Assembly (NCBI GenBank): GCA_025451145.1
Contig: JANWKX010000140.1
Span: 1 to 7,248, forward strand
Length of the DNA: 7,248 nt
Origin: Vampirovibrionales bacterium
GTDB lineage: Bacteria; Cyanobacteriota; Vampirovibrionia; Vampirovibrionales; JAGQHJ01
Direction of reading: 5' to 3'
Positions within the stretch are counted from its first letter, which is position 1. The number at the start of each line of letters is the position of its first letter. Under the pieces are notes generated by a model. It saw nothing but the letters and a program-made list of their open reading frames with translations. It had not been told where the DNA came from and did not search any database. A program made the translations under genes and the position numbers. This document shows positions 1 through 5,942 of this stretch, piece by piece.

Positions 1-42
1 AACTCCCGTCGTCATCTTGAGCTGGCGGTTTTATTGAACTAA
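1..42 (+). CDS. Possible C-terminal end of an upstream plus-strand gene (partial)
   Basis: Frame 1 is open from the first base and ends at a TAA at 40-42, reading NSRRHLELAVLLN. The other two plus frames stop sooner (37 and 20). Thirteen codons are too few to identify a product, and an open stretch this short can occur by chance. If it is a real gene end, the Cys-rich peptide gene begins 58 bases downstream on the same strand and could be co-transcribed with it. I see no strong promoter in that gap. Confidence 0.3.
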   Translation, partial: NSRRHLELAVLLN

Positions 43-100
43 ACGGACTTTGAAACCATTGAGTCTGACATTGTTCAATAAGATAAAAGGAGTTTTGACG

Positions 101-268
101 ATGAAAAAAATTCTGTTGTCGAGTTTGGTATTGGGCGCTTTGCTGATTAGCCCAGCCTTTGCGGCGGATCAACCGGACACAGGCTGTCCTGTGAAGTCCG
201 GCTGTTGCAGCCATTGCTGTTGTAGTGGTTCTTCTGGCTGCTGCGGCCAGGGATCCGGTCAAAAATAA
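101..268 (+). CDS. Small secreted cysteine-rich peptide (55 aa, 8 Cys)
   Basis: I do not recognise a named family. The ATG at 101 is preferred over a TTG at 50 because AAAGGAG at 86-92 sits 8 bases before it, and because starting here puts a classic Sec signal peptide at the N-terminus. That peptide has KK at 2-3, a hydrophobic core at about 4-16 and an A-F-A site with cleavage after residue 21. The predicted mature chain has 34 residues, eight of them Cys (29, 35, 36, 39, 40, 41, 47, 48) in C-CC-CCC-CC clusters, plus one His (38) and many Gly/Ser. This composition suggests metal binding (metallothionein-like) or a disulfide-packed peptide outside the cytoplasm; neither is proven. A terminator follows 19 bases after the stop. 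The YtkA-like gene converges from the other strand. Confidence 0.75.
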   Translation: MKKILLSSLVLGALLISPAFAADQPDTGCPVKSGCCSHCCCSGSSGCCGQGSGQK

Positions 269-287
269 GACCGAATAGCCCTATATT

Positions 288-329
288 GCCCACTCGTTTG
301 AATTACTTTTCAGGCGGGTGGGCTTTTTT
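288..329 (+). terminator. Intrinsic terminator after the Cys-rich peptide gene
   Basis: GCCCACTCG (288-296) pairs with CGGGTGGGC (315-323) as a 9-bp GC-rich stem with one T-G wobble and an 18-base loop. Six T residues follow directly (324-329). The T-tract lies only on the plus side, so it serves the Cys-rich peptide gene and not the converging gene. The loop is longer than usual. Confidence 0.8.
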
Positions 330-359
330 CATGGCCAGAAACTGGTTAATCAACAGGGC

Positions 360-830
360 TTACAAGTCGACATTAAAATTCAGCGAAATGGGATTGGCCG
401 AGGCTGTTGGCTGAACATCGGCTTCCCATGGGCCTGCCATGGAGAATTCGGTTTCAACCTGGTACTCGTATGGGGCCTTGTCCTTCTTCACTTGGACTGG
501 CGCCTCCATGGTGTTACTCCCCATGGGCATGGTGATTTTAACAATGGGCAGGTCTTTTAGCGATTTGTCCTGAAAGGGCTTCAAAGTTAAGTGAAACACC
601 TGCTTTCCACGCTTTAGGGGTGTATTTTCAGGCGATAGGCTGGCGTTATAGTCCAATCCGGCTTTTTCAACAGGCCAGGAAGTCGAAATAATGGGTTTTG
701 AATAGGATCCCAAGCTATCGGATTTATCCCGGAACAGCAAAAACACCACGGCCGGAATACAGCAAATTAACAGGGCAATCAGCCCGAATGACACTTTCGC
801 ATCCAGTTTAAAGGAAGTTTTGGCTTGCAT
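360..830 (-). CDS. Membrane-anchored YtkA/FixH-like domain protein (156 aa)
   Basis: The N-terminus (about residues 1-13) is short and basic and is followed by one hydrophobic segment (about 14-33, containing Cys-Cys), consistent with a signal anchor. The rest is a beta-rich extracytoplasmic domain. GLDYNASLSP (58-67), KITMPMGSNTMEAPVQV (98-114) and YEYQVETEFSMAGPWEADV (121-139) fit the YtkA-like pattern, in which a Met-containing strand is followed by a final 'M-x-G-x-W' strand. FixH-type relatives are linked to cbb3 oxidase assembly and copper delivery, but many YtkA-like proteins have no known role. The three Met at 101, 103 and 108 could bind copper; that is inference. The ATG at 830 is chosen because AAAGGA (843-838) lies 7 bases upstream; a TTG at 836 would be too close to it. 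No cytochrome oxidase or copper gene is visible nearby. Confidence 0.6.
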   Translation of the reverse strand: MQAKTSFKLDAKVSFGLIALLICCIPAVVFLLFRDKSDSLGSYSKPIISTSWPVEKAGLDYNASLSPENTPLKRGKQVFHLTLKPFQDKSLKDLPIVKITMPMGSNTMEAPVQVKKDKAPYEYQVETEFSMAGPWEADVQPTASANPISLNFNVDL

Positions 831-929
831 AATCAAATCCTTTCAACATCCAAAAGAAATGAGATTCGTGAGACAGATGCCTATCCCTATACCGAGCATA
901 CACCTGATACGCCCTATCATCACGCTAGG

Positions 930-938
930 ATTCTAACA
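930..938 (-). promoter_or_regulatory. Extended -10 promoter for the YtkA-like gene
   Basis: On the minus strand the sequence reads TGTTAGAAT, an extended -10 element (TG, one base, then TAGAAT matching five of six consensus positions). No good -35 is visible at 17 bases, which extended -10 promoters can do without. The predicted transcript would carry a leader of roughly 90 bases before the ATG at 830. The site lies between the end of the 162-residue gene and the YtkA-like gene, so the two are probably not strictly co-transcribed. Confidence 0.45.
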
Positions 939-995
939 CAGCTCTCCTTGGAAAACTGCCTGCATCACACTAGTCAATATAACACCCCGGGACGT

Positions 996-1484
996 TTAGT
1001 AAAAACGCTCGGCGCCATAGTTGGGATTAAAAGCGGCAAAGCTAGGGCTGTTTAAAGGGATGGTTACAAGGTTGGCTGGCTTGAAGGGGTTTACCTTACC
1101 TGTAGTATTTTGTGATGCTTTTAATACCGCTTCAAAAGACTGGTTAAAGGGTATGATTTTTCGGCTGCTCCACTCTGAAAATATATAAGCTGCAACCTGG
1201 GGAACAAACTGCAGCACCTGAAACCATGCACTCTTTTTGAAGGCTTCGCTTAACGCGGGCTTAATCAAGGCAAAAACGCCTTCCAAAGTCATCGACGTCA
1301 TAAAAATCATGCCCATCACAGTTAATTCTCTTTTCAAGGCCTGGTTTCTAAGGGTAGAAAACTCCTTGGGATAATCATTGACTCTGGCAATTGTGCCGAT
1401 GCTTTTGAGTCCAGTGCCCACCAGGGTCCGGTTGAGACTGCCCATCAGAGAACTGCTGATTCCAGGGGAGAGCATGAATTCCAT
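996..1484 (-). CDS. Uncharacterised protein, 162 aa, two hydrophobic segments
   Basis: I do not recognise a characterised family. The N-terminus (MEFMLSPGISSSLMG) is Ser/Gly-rich. Residues 41-53 are charged and probably helical (EFSTLRNQALKRE). Two hydrophobic stretches follow, at about 54-77 and 86-103, so it may be a membrane or membrane-associated protein. The C-terminal third is Asn/Pro/Phe-rich and polar, ending NPNYGAERFY. ATG at 1484 is chosen because AAGGA lies 4 bases upstream; a second ATG at residue 4 would be about 13 bases from that site. A separate promoter candidate lies just upstream, and the gap to the next gene upstream on this strand is about 205 bases. The hydrophobic pattern, ribosome site and lack of competing frames support a real gene. 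Confidence 0.65.
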   Translation of the reverse strand: MEFMLSPGISSSLMGSLNRTLVGTGLKSIGTIARVNDYPKEFSTLRNQALKRELTVMGMIFMTSMTLEGVFALIKPALSEAFKKSAWFQVLQFVPQVAAYIFSEWSSRKIIPFNQSFEAVLKASQNTTGKVNPFKPANLVTIPLNSPSFAAFNPNYGAERFY

Positions 1485-1513
1485 TTATCCTTCATCGAGA
1501 TGACATAAGCAAG

Positions 1514-1544
1514 ATAACAAAGAAATTTGTCATCAATATGTCAA
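1514..1544 (-). promoter_or_regulatory. Candidate promoter for the 162-residue protein gene
   Basis: The minus strand carries a perfect TTGACA -35 at 1544-1539 and a TGTTAT -10-like hexamer (four of six) at 1519-1514, separated by 19 bases, slightly longer than ideal. An overlapping TGTTATCTT could serve as an extended -10 instead. The start codon at 1484 would be about 22 bases from the predicted transcript start, with a ribosome site in between. Confidence 0.4.
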
Positions 1545-1689
1545 TTTCAAGAAATCTTCTCAGTCGCCCCTCATGGGACACAATACAGAATCATTTCCCA
1601 ACCCCGTACAGTCACATTTTTACTGGAGAAACACCTGACCAATCGTGATACTAATCATTCAGGCAAGGATAATGCAATTCTCAGGAAAA

Positions 1690-2661
1690 TCACTTGGATG
1701 GCGAGCCGTGGCAAGCATAATCCCGAAGGGCGCTGCCAATCCGGTTGAGATCCAGATAGGTCGGGTCGTTGCTGGGATCCCACCCTTGCTCGGAATAATG
1801 ACAGCTGTATTTGGGAGACAGAGCGACACTCAACAGAAATGGCCGAATATGCTTTCGAGCCAGCGTCTCAAACAGGTCGCAAACTTGCTCTTGTCCGCGA
1901 TAAGGAACCTGAATTTTTTGATGAGTGTCATAGCCGGTGTTTGAAAAATAATCCATGTCCAAGCTCATAATCACATCACGACCTTGAAGATCAGGGAGCT
2001 GATCTGCTGTAATGGTCCGAACCGTGACTGGTTTGTATTTTGCCGGATGGGTGAGCAAATCGGCGGGTGGGGAAAAATAGAGAATTTGAGCCTGATGATC
2101 GACATAAATGGTTTTATCTGGCCCCAAATCTTTCGTTGGCTTATTTAGAACGAAATGATACCCTTTGACGGCACTATCCATTTCCGGCGGTCGAACCCAA
2201 ATGACTTCACTGATTTTAGGATTCTCCAGGATGGCAGGGTTCATCCAAGCCGCAGAAGTCGGGCCGCCCGAAACATGTTCGCCATCATAGTTATACAAAT
2301 CACTGTGGGTATCCACATTGAGTAAGACAACATTCTGCCTTTCTCTCAGTAATTGATACCTGACCGCTTGTCTAATACCCATGAGCGTATTGACGTGTTC
2401 ATCGCTGGAATTGTAAACAACTACCTTAGAAAGAACCTTTCTGAGTACCTTTTTAAGTCTAAGACTCAGGGGCTTAGCAGAAGAGGGCGTCCAGAAAAAA
2501 TGGGTTGCTTTAGAACGACGCAACGCCGTTTGATGAAAGGCATCATTCGGTAAATTCCTGAGGATCTCAGCAGGTTTTGGGGGTGGTGGCGTCGCGGGGG
2601 AAGCAGGCGTTGCATGACCAAATCGTAGTGGCAAGCGCTGCCCTATGAGATTGGGAGACAT
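1690..2661 (-). CDS. UPF0489 family protein, ureohydrolase-like fold (323 aa)
   Basis: The core carries motifs that match the UPF0489 family (relatives of human C5orf22), which resembles the arginase/deacetylase fold. These are SSDEH (85-89), the metal-type motif NVDTHSD (115-121; D117, H119, D121), a Trp-containing SAAWMNPAIL (136-145) and MSLDMDYF (232-239; D235, D237). LSVALSPKYS (277-286) matches the late 'SP' strand of the family. H89 together with these Asp and His residues would form the expected binuclear metal site, so catalysis on an amide or guanidino-type substrate is possible. No substrate is known. Residues 17-32 form a Pro/Ala-rich linker and 66-82 a basic helix, giving a longer N-terminus than a bare domain. 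The ATG at 2661 has AAGGGA about 5 bases upstream. The 155-base gap above it is AT-rich and contains no convincing promoter. Confidence 0.75.
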   Translation of the reverse strand: MSPNLIGQRLPLRFGHATPASPATPPPPKPAEILRNLPNDAFHQTALRRSKATHFFWTPSSAKPLSLRLKKVLRKVLSKVVVYNSSDEHVNTLMGIRQAVRYQLLRERQNVVLLNVDTHSDLYNYDGEHVSGGPTSAAWMNPAILENPKISEVIWVRPPEMDSAVKGYHFVLNKPTKDLGPDKTIYVDHQAQILYFSPPADLLTHPAKYKPVTVRTITADQLPDLQGRDVIMSLDMDYFSNTGYDTHQKIQVPYRGQEQVCDLFETLARKHIRPFLLSVALSPKYSCHYSEQGWDPSNDPTYLDLNRIGSALRDYACHGSPSK

Positions 2662-2816
2662 ATCATTCCCTTCAATAGGCCTTGCATAAATATTTCAAGT
2701 CCTTTAAATAGTTGCATTACATAAAATTATTAAAGTTGACTGAGGATCATGAATTGCCAAAACACTGAATGTTTTTTACATCGCTTAATTAAAGGCTTAG
2801 GCTTTTAATACCTGCC

Positions 2817-3845
2817 CTAAACTGCTGAATCCATAGAAGGCTGGCCGGATTCCACCACAACGGATTCAGAGGCCAGCTTCAAATCGGCATAGAGTAGGGC
2901 AAACCAAACGCTTCCCAAGGGCAACAGCAACGCTGAAAACAGGGTATAAATCAGGGCTTGGCTTAGGCCCTCGGCAATGTCTTTAAGTGAAAGCGGGGTC
3001 ATATGCAGAGATTGATAAATCGGTAAAAACTGCGCCTGGCTTCTTGAAAAGTTCTCCATGGAATCCTTCATCAAAACCTGAAGCACTGCCTGAATCCCCA
3101 GCGTACAAGCAGCCGTCCCATGCAACACATCCATCAGAGAAACGCCAATAGAGGGCAAAATCAGTTGAGTCGCGAGTAAGGATACCACACCAATGAGCCC
3201 CACTTTAAAGCAATTTTGCTTTGCAAGGGCAGCACTTTTCACCAAACAGGCCCCCGCTGAACCGGGTAAATAGGCAAACACTTGAAAGACCAGCGCAAAG
3301 AGAACCATCAAAACACCGGCCATGAGTGTCCCCAACCCCAACAGTAAGAAACCCGACAAAACCACCCAACCCAGCCATTCCTGGTGATTGATTCCCATGG
3401 CGAGTGGGATCAGCGGTAAGGTGAATGGGATAAACAGTACCGCAAGCAGTAAGGTTAAGAGGATGGAATAATCCACCGAACGGCTTGAGACTCTGAGACG
3501 ATAGCTTTTAAGCTCAAGGGGGCGACCATGCTCGAGCAAATCACGAATCAGCAGATTCAAGGCGGCAATCCAAAGCATGTATTCCCAAAATTGACTGGTA
3601 AAAAGATACAAGCCCGGAATATTGGCCAGCCCGAAGATCGCCCAGAGAATCCAGACATTGGCTTGAGGAAAGAATGTGATCAGCCCTTGAACAACCCCAT
3701 AGGTCAGTCCAATCCACAACAAAACGCCCACCAGTTGAAGCAGAATAGGTAGCGCCAAGGGTTTGGTCAAACATCCCCAATGACGCAGCCAAAATGTTGT
3801 CCCTTCAACCAGGATCTCTGAACTCTTACGGCGCTTGTAAAACAG
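2817..3845 (-). CDS. Multi-pass membrane protein, YciC/DUF975-like (342 aa, CTG start)
   Basis: About seven hydrophobic segments are visible, near residues 31-52, 64-83, 86-101, 126-147, 158-190 (long, perhaps two), 215-235 and 295-320. The last ends in LLYADLK (317-323), similar to the 'LLY-x-DL' motif closing the YciC/DUF975-type integral membrane proteins. No enzyme motif is seen and the function is unknown. The first ordinary start codon in frame is a TTG at 3770 with a poor ribosome site. The frame stays open upstream, and GGAGGT at 3859-3854 is followed 8 bases later by an in-frame CTG at 3845. Starting there adds 25 residues with a basic N-terminus (FYKRRKSSEILVEG) that reads as authentic protein. 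The gene begins 26 bases after the phosphohexomutase stop, so the two are probably one operon. The CTG could instead be a sequence error for ATG, GTG or TTG. Confidence 0.7.
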   Translation of the reverse strand: MFYKRRKSSEILVEGTTFWLRHWGCLTKPLALPILLQLVGVLLWIGLTYGVVQGLITFFPQANVWILWAIFGLANIPGLYLFTSQFWEYMLWIAALNLLIRDLLEHGRPLELKSYRLRVSSRSVDYSILLTLLLAVLFIPFTLPLIPLAMGINHQEWLGWVVLSGFLLLGLGTLMAGVLMVLFALVFQVFAYLPGSAGACLVKSAALAKQNCFKVGLIGVVSLLATQLILPSIGVSLMDVLHGTAACTLGIQAVLQVLMKDSMENFSRSQAQFLPIYQSLHMTPLSLKDIAEGLSQALIYTLFSALLLPLGSVWFALLYADLKLASESVVVESGQPSMDSAV

Positions 3846-3853
3846 ACGCCCGG

Positions 3854-3859
3854 ACCTCC
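3854..3859 (-). promoter_or_regulatory. Strong Shine-Dalgarno that decides a CTG start
   Basis: The minus strand reads GGAGGT, the strongest ribosome-site match in the window. It sits in the short gap after the phosphohexomutase stop codon and 8 bases before a CTG at 3845-3843. No ATG, GTG or TTG lies at a suitable distance in the membrane-protein frame, and this is the reason for calling the CTG start. Confidence 0.6.
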
Positions 3860-3871
3860 GCTATCGATGTG

Positions 3872-5326
3872 TTACCGTAGGGCAGGTTGAGGCGACAATG
3901 CCGATTCCAGCCCTTGCTTTATTTTATCCAATTTTCCGGGATCCGTGGTTTCCATGTAAACCCTGAGGACAGGCTCGGTTCCGCTGGGGCGAATAACAAC
4001 CCACTCAAAATGGCCTAAATTCAATTTAACGCCGTCTCGATGATCTACCGATTCAATGGTCAGACCGTTGAGGGAATCGCCTGCCTTTAAGGCTTTAAAA
4101 TGCTGTACAGCCGCTTCTTTCTGGGATTCTTTCAGGTGAAAGTTTTCAGCATAATTGTAGAAATTCCGGCCAGCTTCTTTAAGGGTGTCGGCATAAATCT
4201 GGCTTAAAGGTTTGCCTTCTTGGGCCATCATCTCAACAATGAGCAAGTCGGCTAAAACACCGTCTTTTTCAGGAATATGCCCGAGGATACTAAAACCACC
4301 GGATTCTTCTCCGCCGATAATGACATCCTGATCCCGCATGGCCTTGCCAATCCACTTAAAGCCGACTGGGGTCTCGATCACCTGAACATCGCCGTAGCCT
4401 TCGGCCAGACAATCCAGGAGTTTAGACGTGGCCAGGCTACGAACGACAGCCCCACGAAATCCCTTATTCTTGTACAGATGGCGAAAGACCATGGGCACGA
4501 CTTCATTGGCGGTTAAAAAGCGGCCGGTTTCATCCACCACCCCGAAGCGATCAGCATCCCCATCAGAGGACAAGCCCAGATCAAAGTGCTCGGTTTTGAC
4601 CCGCTGAATCAGCTCAGTGAGATATTCTTCCTTGGGCTCCGGCATCGTGCCGCCAAATAAAGCATCATGTCCGCTATGGATCGTGGTCACATCAATGCCA
4701 CATTCCCTTAACAGGGTGTCCACATAGTCTTGACCAGCCCCGTACATCGGATCATAGAGAACTCTTAAGCCTTTGGCCTGACGGATGGTATCAAAATTCA
4801 CCAGGGTCTTGAGGAAATTCACGTACTCGTCCCGGGGATGAATCATTTGGATGGCGCCTTTTGCCGGTTGGTTCTCCGGTGGCCTGACGGCATCGGGGTT
4901 GGCTTCAAAGTAACGGACATTGGCGATGATCTTATCGGTGATATCCGGCATGGCAGGACCGGCATACTCAGGAATAAACTTAATCCCCAGATACTCTGGC
5001 GGATTGTGGCTTGCAGTAAACATCATGGCCCCAGCCGTATGGTGTTCCTTGGCGACATAAGCAATGACAGGCGTCGGGTGCCAGGTATCGGCAAATTCAA
5101 TGTTCAGACCGTATTCTGTTAAAATATCAGCGGCATGTTTGGCGAAGTCTTTGGCTAAAAAGCGTAAGTCATAGCCCACCACAACAGGTTTTTGAGTGCC
5201 AAACCGTTCGATAATATACTTGGCAATCGCCCGAGTGACAATCTCAACATTATCAAAGGTAAATTGCTCGGCAATAACCGCTCGCCAGCCGTCTGTTCCA
5301 AACTTAATCTGCCGCTTCTCTGCCAT
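3872..5326 (-). CDS. Phosphoglucomutase/phosphomannomutase family protein (484 aa)
   Basis: This is an alpha-D-phosphohexomutase, which interconverts hexose 1-phosphate and 6-phosphate in the cytoplasm through a phosphoserine intermediate. All four family loops are intact: TASHNP (104-109, catalytic Ser106), the magnesium loop DGDADR (255-260), the sugar-binding GEESGG (339-344) and the phosphate-binding RPSGTEP (446-452). The N-terminus IKFGTDGWRAVI is typical. At 484 residues it is longer than typical GlmM (about 445) and closer to cyanobacterial-type PGM/PMM proteins, so a glucose or mannose phosphate is the likely substrate; sequence alone cannot settle which. GlmM is a less likely alternative. 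Two adjacent ATGs exist. The second (5326) is chosen because AAGGAG lies 6 bases upstream; the first leaves only 3. A TATGAT -10-like hexamer at 5367-5362 may drive it, without a clear -35. The membrane protein follows 26 bases downstream. Confidence 0.93.
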   Translation of the reverse strand: MAEKRQIKFGTDGWRAVIAEQFTFDNVEIVTRAIAKYIIERFGTQKPVVVGYDLRFLAKDFAKHAADILTEYGLNIEFADTWHPTPVIAYVAKEHHTAGAMMFTASHNPPEYLGIKFIPEYAGPAMPDITDKIIANVRYFEANPDAVRPPENQPAKGAIQMIHPRDEYVNFLKTLVNFDTIRQAKGLRVLYDPMYGAGQDYVDTLLRECGIDVTTIHSGHDALFGGTMPEPKEEYLTELIQRVKTEHFDLGLSSDGDADRFGVVDETGRFLTANEVVPMVFRHLYKNKGFRGAVVRSLATSKLLDCLAEGYGDVQVIETPVGFKWIGKAMRDQDVIIGGEESGGFSILGHIPEKDGVLADLLIVEMMAQEGKPLSQIYADTLKEAGRNFYNYAENFHLKESQKEAAVQHFKALKAGDSLNGLTIESVDHRDGVKLNLGHFEWVVIRPSGTEPVLRVYMETTDPGKLDKIKQGLESALSPQPALR

Positions 5327-5464
5327 CATATTCTCCTTCCAGTTCAATTTGAGCCAATCTTATCATACCCACTCCTCATCCAAAAGTCGTTGGCATTTCT
5401 CCGAGCTGCTCTACTTAACATACCGAATATTTTAAGTAAATGACGGCAGCAATCCCCTGAATGC

Positions 5465-5495
5465 AAAACGCCCTTTCCGGGTAAGAAAGAGCGTT
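5465..5495 (-). terminator. Intrinsic terminator after the 68-residue protein gene
   Basis: Arms 5467-5477 and 5485-5495 form an 11-bp stem with one G-T wobble and a 7-base loop. On the minus strand the descending arm ends in a TTTT run (5468-5465). It lies about 30 bases past the stop codon of the 68-residue gene. It should insulate the phosphohexomutase operon, which begins about 140 bases further on, from that transcript. The T-run is short and partly within the stem. Confidence 0.7.
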
Positions 5496-5525
5496 CCGTG
5501 CTATATAAAATGAATTTGCGAGATC

Positions 5526-5732
5526 TTAAACACCAAGACCTACTTTGCGAGGAACATTGGGGACCGCTTCATCAATGGTTTCGTAAACCCGAGTAAAAAG
5601 CTTGCAGACTTCATCAACAGAAAGTTCCAACTTCTGGTTTTCTCCGTTTTTCACGACAGCGCTGCGAATATAATTGGTGACAATATCTTTTGCGGCGTTT
5701 AGCTTGACTTCGCGACTGACTCTATCTTCCAT
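5526..5732 (-). CDS. Small uncharacterised acidic/helical protein (68 aa)
   Basis: I do not recognise a characterised family. The sequence is soluble, mostly charged and predicted helical: helix at about 5-28 (VSREVKLNAAKDIVTNYIRS), a short Gly/Asn turn at 29-33, and a helix at about 38-56 (LSVDEVCKLFTRVYETIDE). The tail VPRKVGLGV looks like a conserved end. The 'IV-x-x-Y-(I/V) ... el-x-x-lf-x-x-V' spacing faintly recalls the N-terminal helical part of MucR/Ros regulators, but the zinc-finger part is absent, so this is only a weak analogy. Support for a real gene is strong: AAGGAG lies 6 bases before the ATG, an extended -10 promoter lies about 50 bases upstream, and there is a dedicated terminator. 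It is transcribed divergently from ileS. Confidence 0.8.
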   Translation of the reverse strand: MEDRVSREVKLNAAKDIVTNYIRSAVVKNGENQKLELSVDEVCKLFTRVYETIDEAVPNVPRKVGLGV

Positions 5733-5779
5733 AACAGACTCCTTACAAACATGGGATGGGTATGACTTCTATGTGCCCT

Positions 5780-5788
5780 ATTGTACCA
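5780..5788 (-). promoter_or_regulatory. Extended -10 promoter for the 68-residue protein gene
   Basis: The minus strand reads TGGTACAAT, an exact extended -10 form (TG, one base, TACAAT matching five of six). A TGGACA -35-like hexamer lies upstream but at about 20 bases, too far to weigh heavily. The predicted leader is about 40 bases, ending in the AAGGAG ribosome site. Confidence 0.55.
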
Positions 5789-5875
5789 TTAAATCCCATT
5801 GGCGCTGTCCATCAGTATGATTAGCTTACATTTCACAGTCATCCCACCCCTCCAAAAATCAAAAGCGATTGCCAA

Positions 5876-5904
5876 TTGAGGTTACAATCGATTAATGGCA
5901 AAAT
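5876..5904 (+). promoter_or_regulatory. Weak candidate promoter for ileS
   Basis: TTGAGG (5876-5881) and CAAAAT (5899-5904) are separated by exactly 17 bases, each matching four of six consensus positions. An alternative -10, TACAAT at 5883-5888, has no good -35. There is no room for, and no sign of, a T-box leader of the kind that controls ileS in Firmicutes. The ATG is about 38 bases downstream of the -10. Confidence 0.3.
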
Positions 5905-5942
5905 AGAACTTTGACATCTTCAAAAGGAACGGAACAGACATT

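Noticed and set aside
50..100. TTG start at 50 giving a 72-residue form of the Cys-rich peptide
   Set aside because: It would put 17 residues before an otherwise perfect signal peptide and has no good ribosome site, whereas ATG 101 has AAAGGAG at good spacing.
825..1055. Plus-strand ORF of 76 residues between the YtkA-like and 162-residue genes
   Set aside because: It overlaps both minus-strand genes at its ends, has low-complexity His/Thr/Tyr composition, lacks a ribosome site and covers the minus-strand promoter region.
2780..2816. AT-rich inverted repeat just past the membrane-protein stop as a possible terminator
   Set aside because: The stem is only about five A-T pairs interrupted by a mismatch, and no T-run follows on the minus strand.
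3541..3792. Out-of-frame 83-residue minus-strand ORF starting at TTG 3792 with AAGGGA about 8 bases upstream
   Set aside because: It lies inside the membrane-protein gene in another frame, its sequence has no hydrophobic or domain pattern, and the membrane frame is continuous through the region. The ribosome-site match is likely coincidental.
5733..5942. T-box leader or riboswitch upstream of ileS
   Set aside because: The gap is only 210 bases, is shared with a divergent promoter, and shows no T-box consensus or terminator/antiterminator pair.
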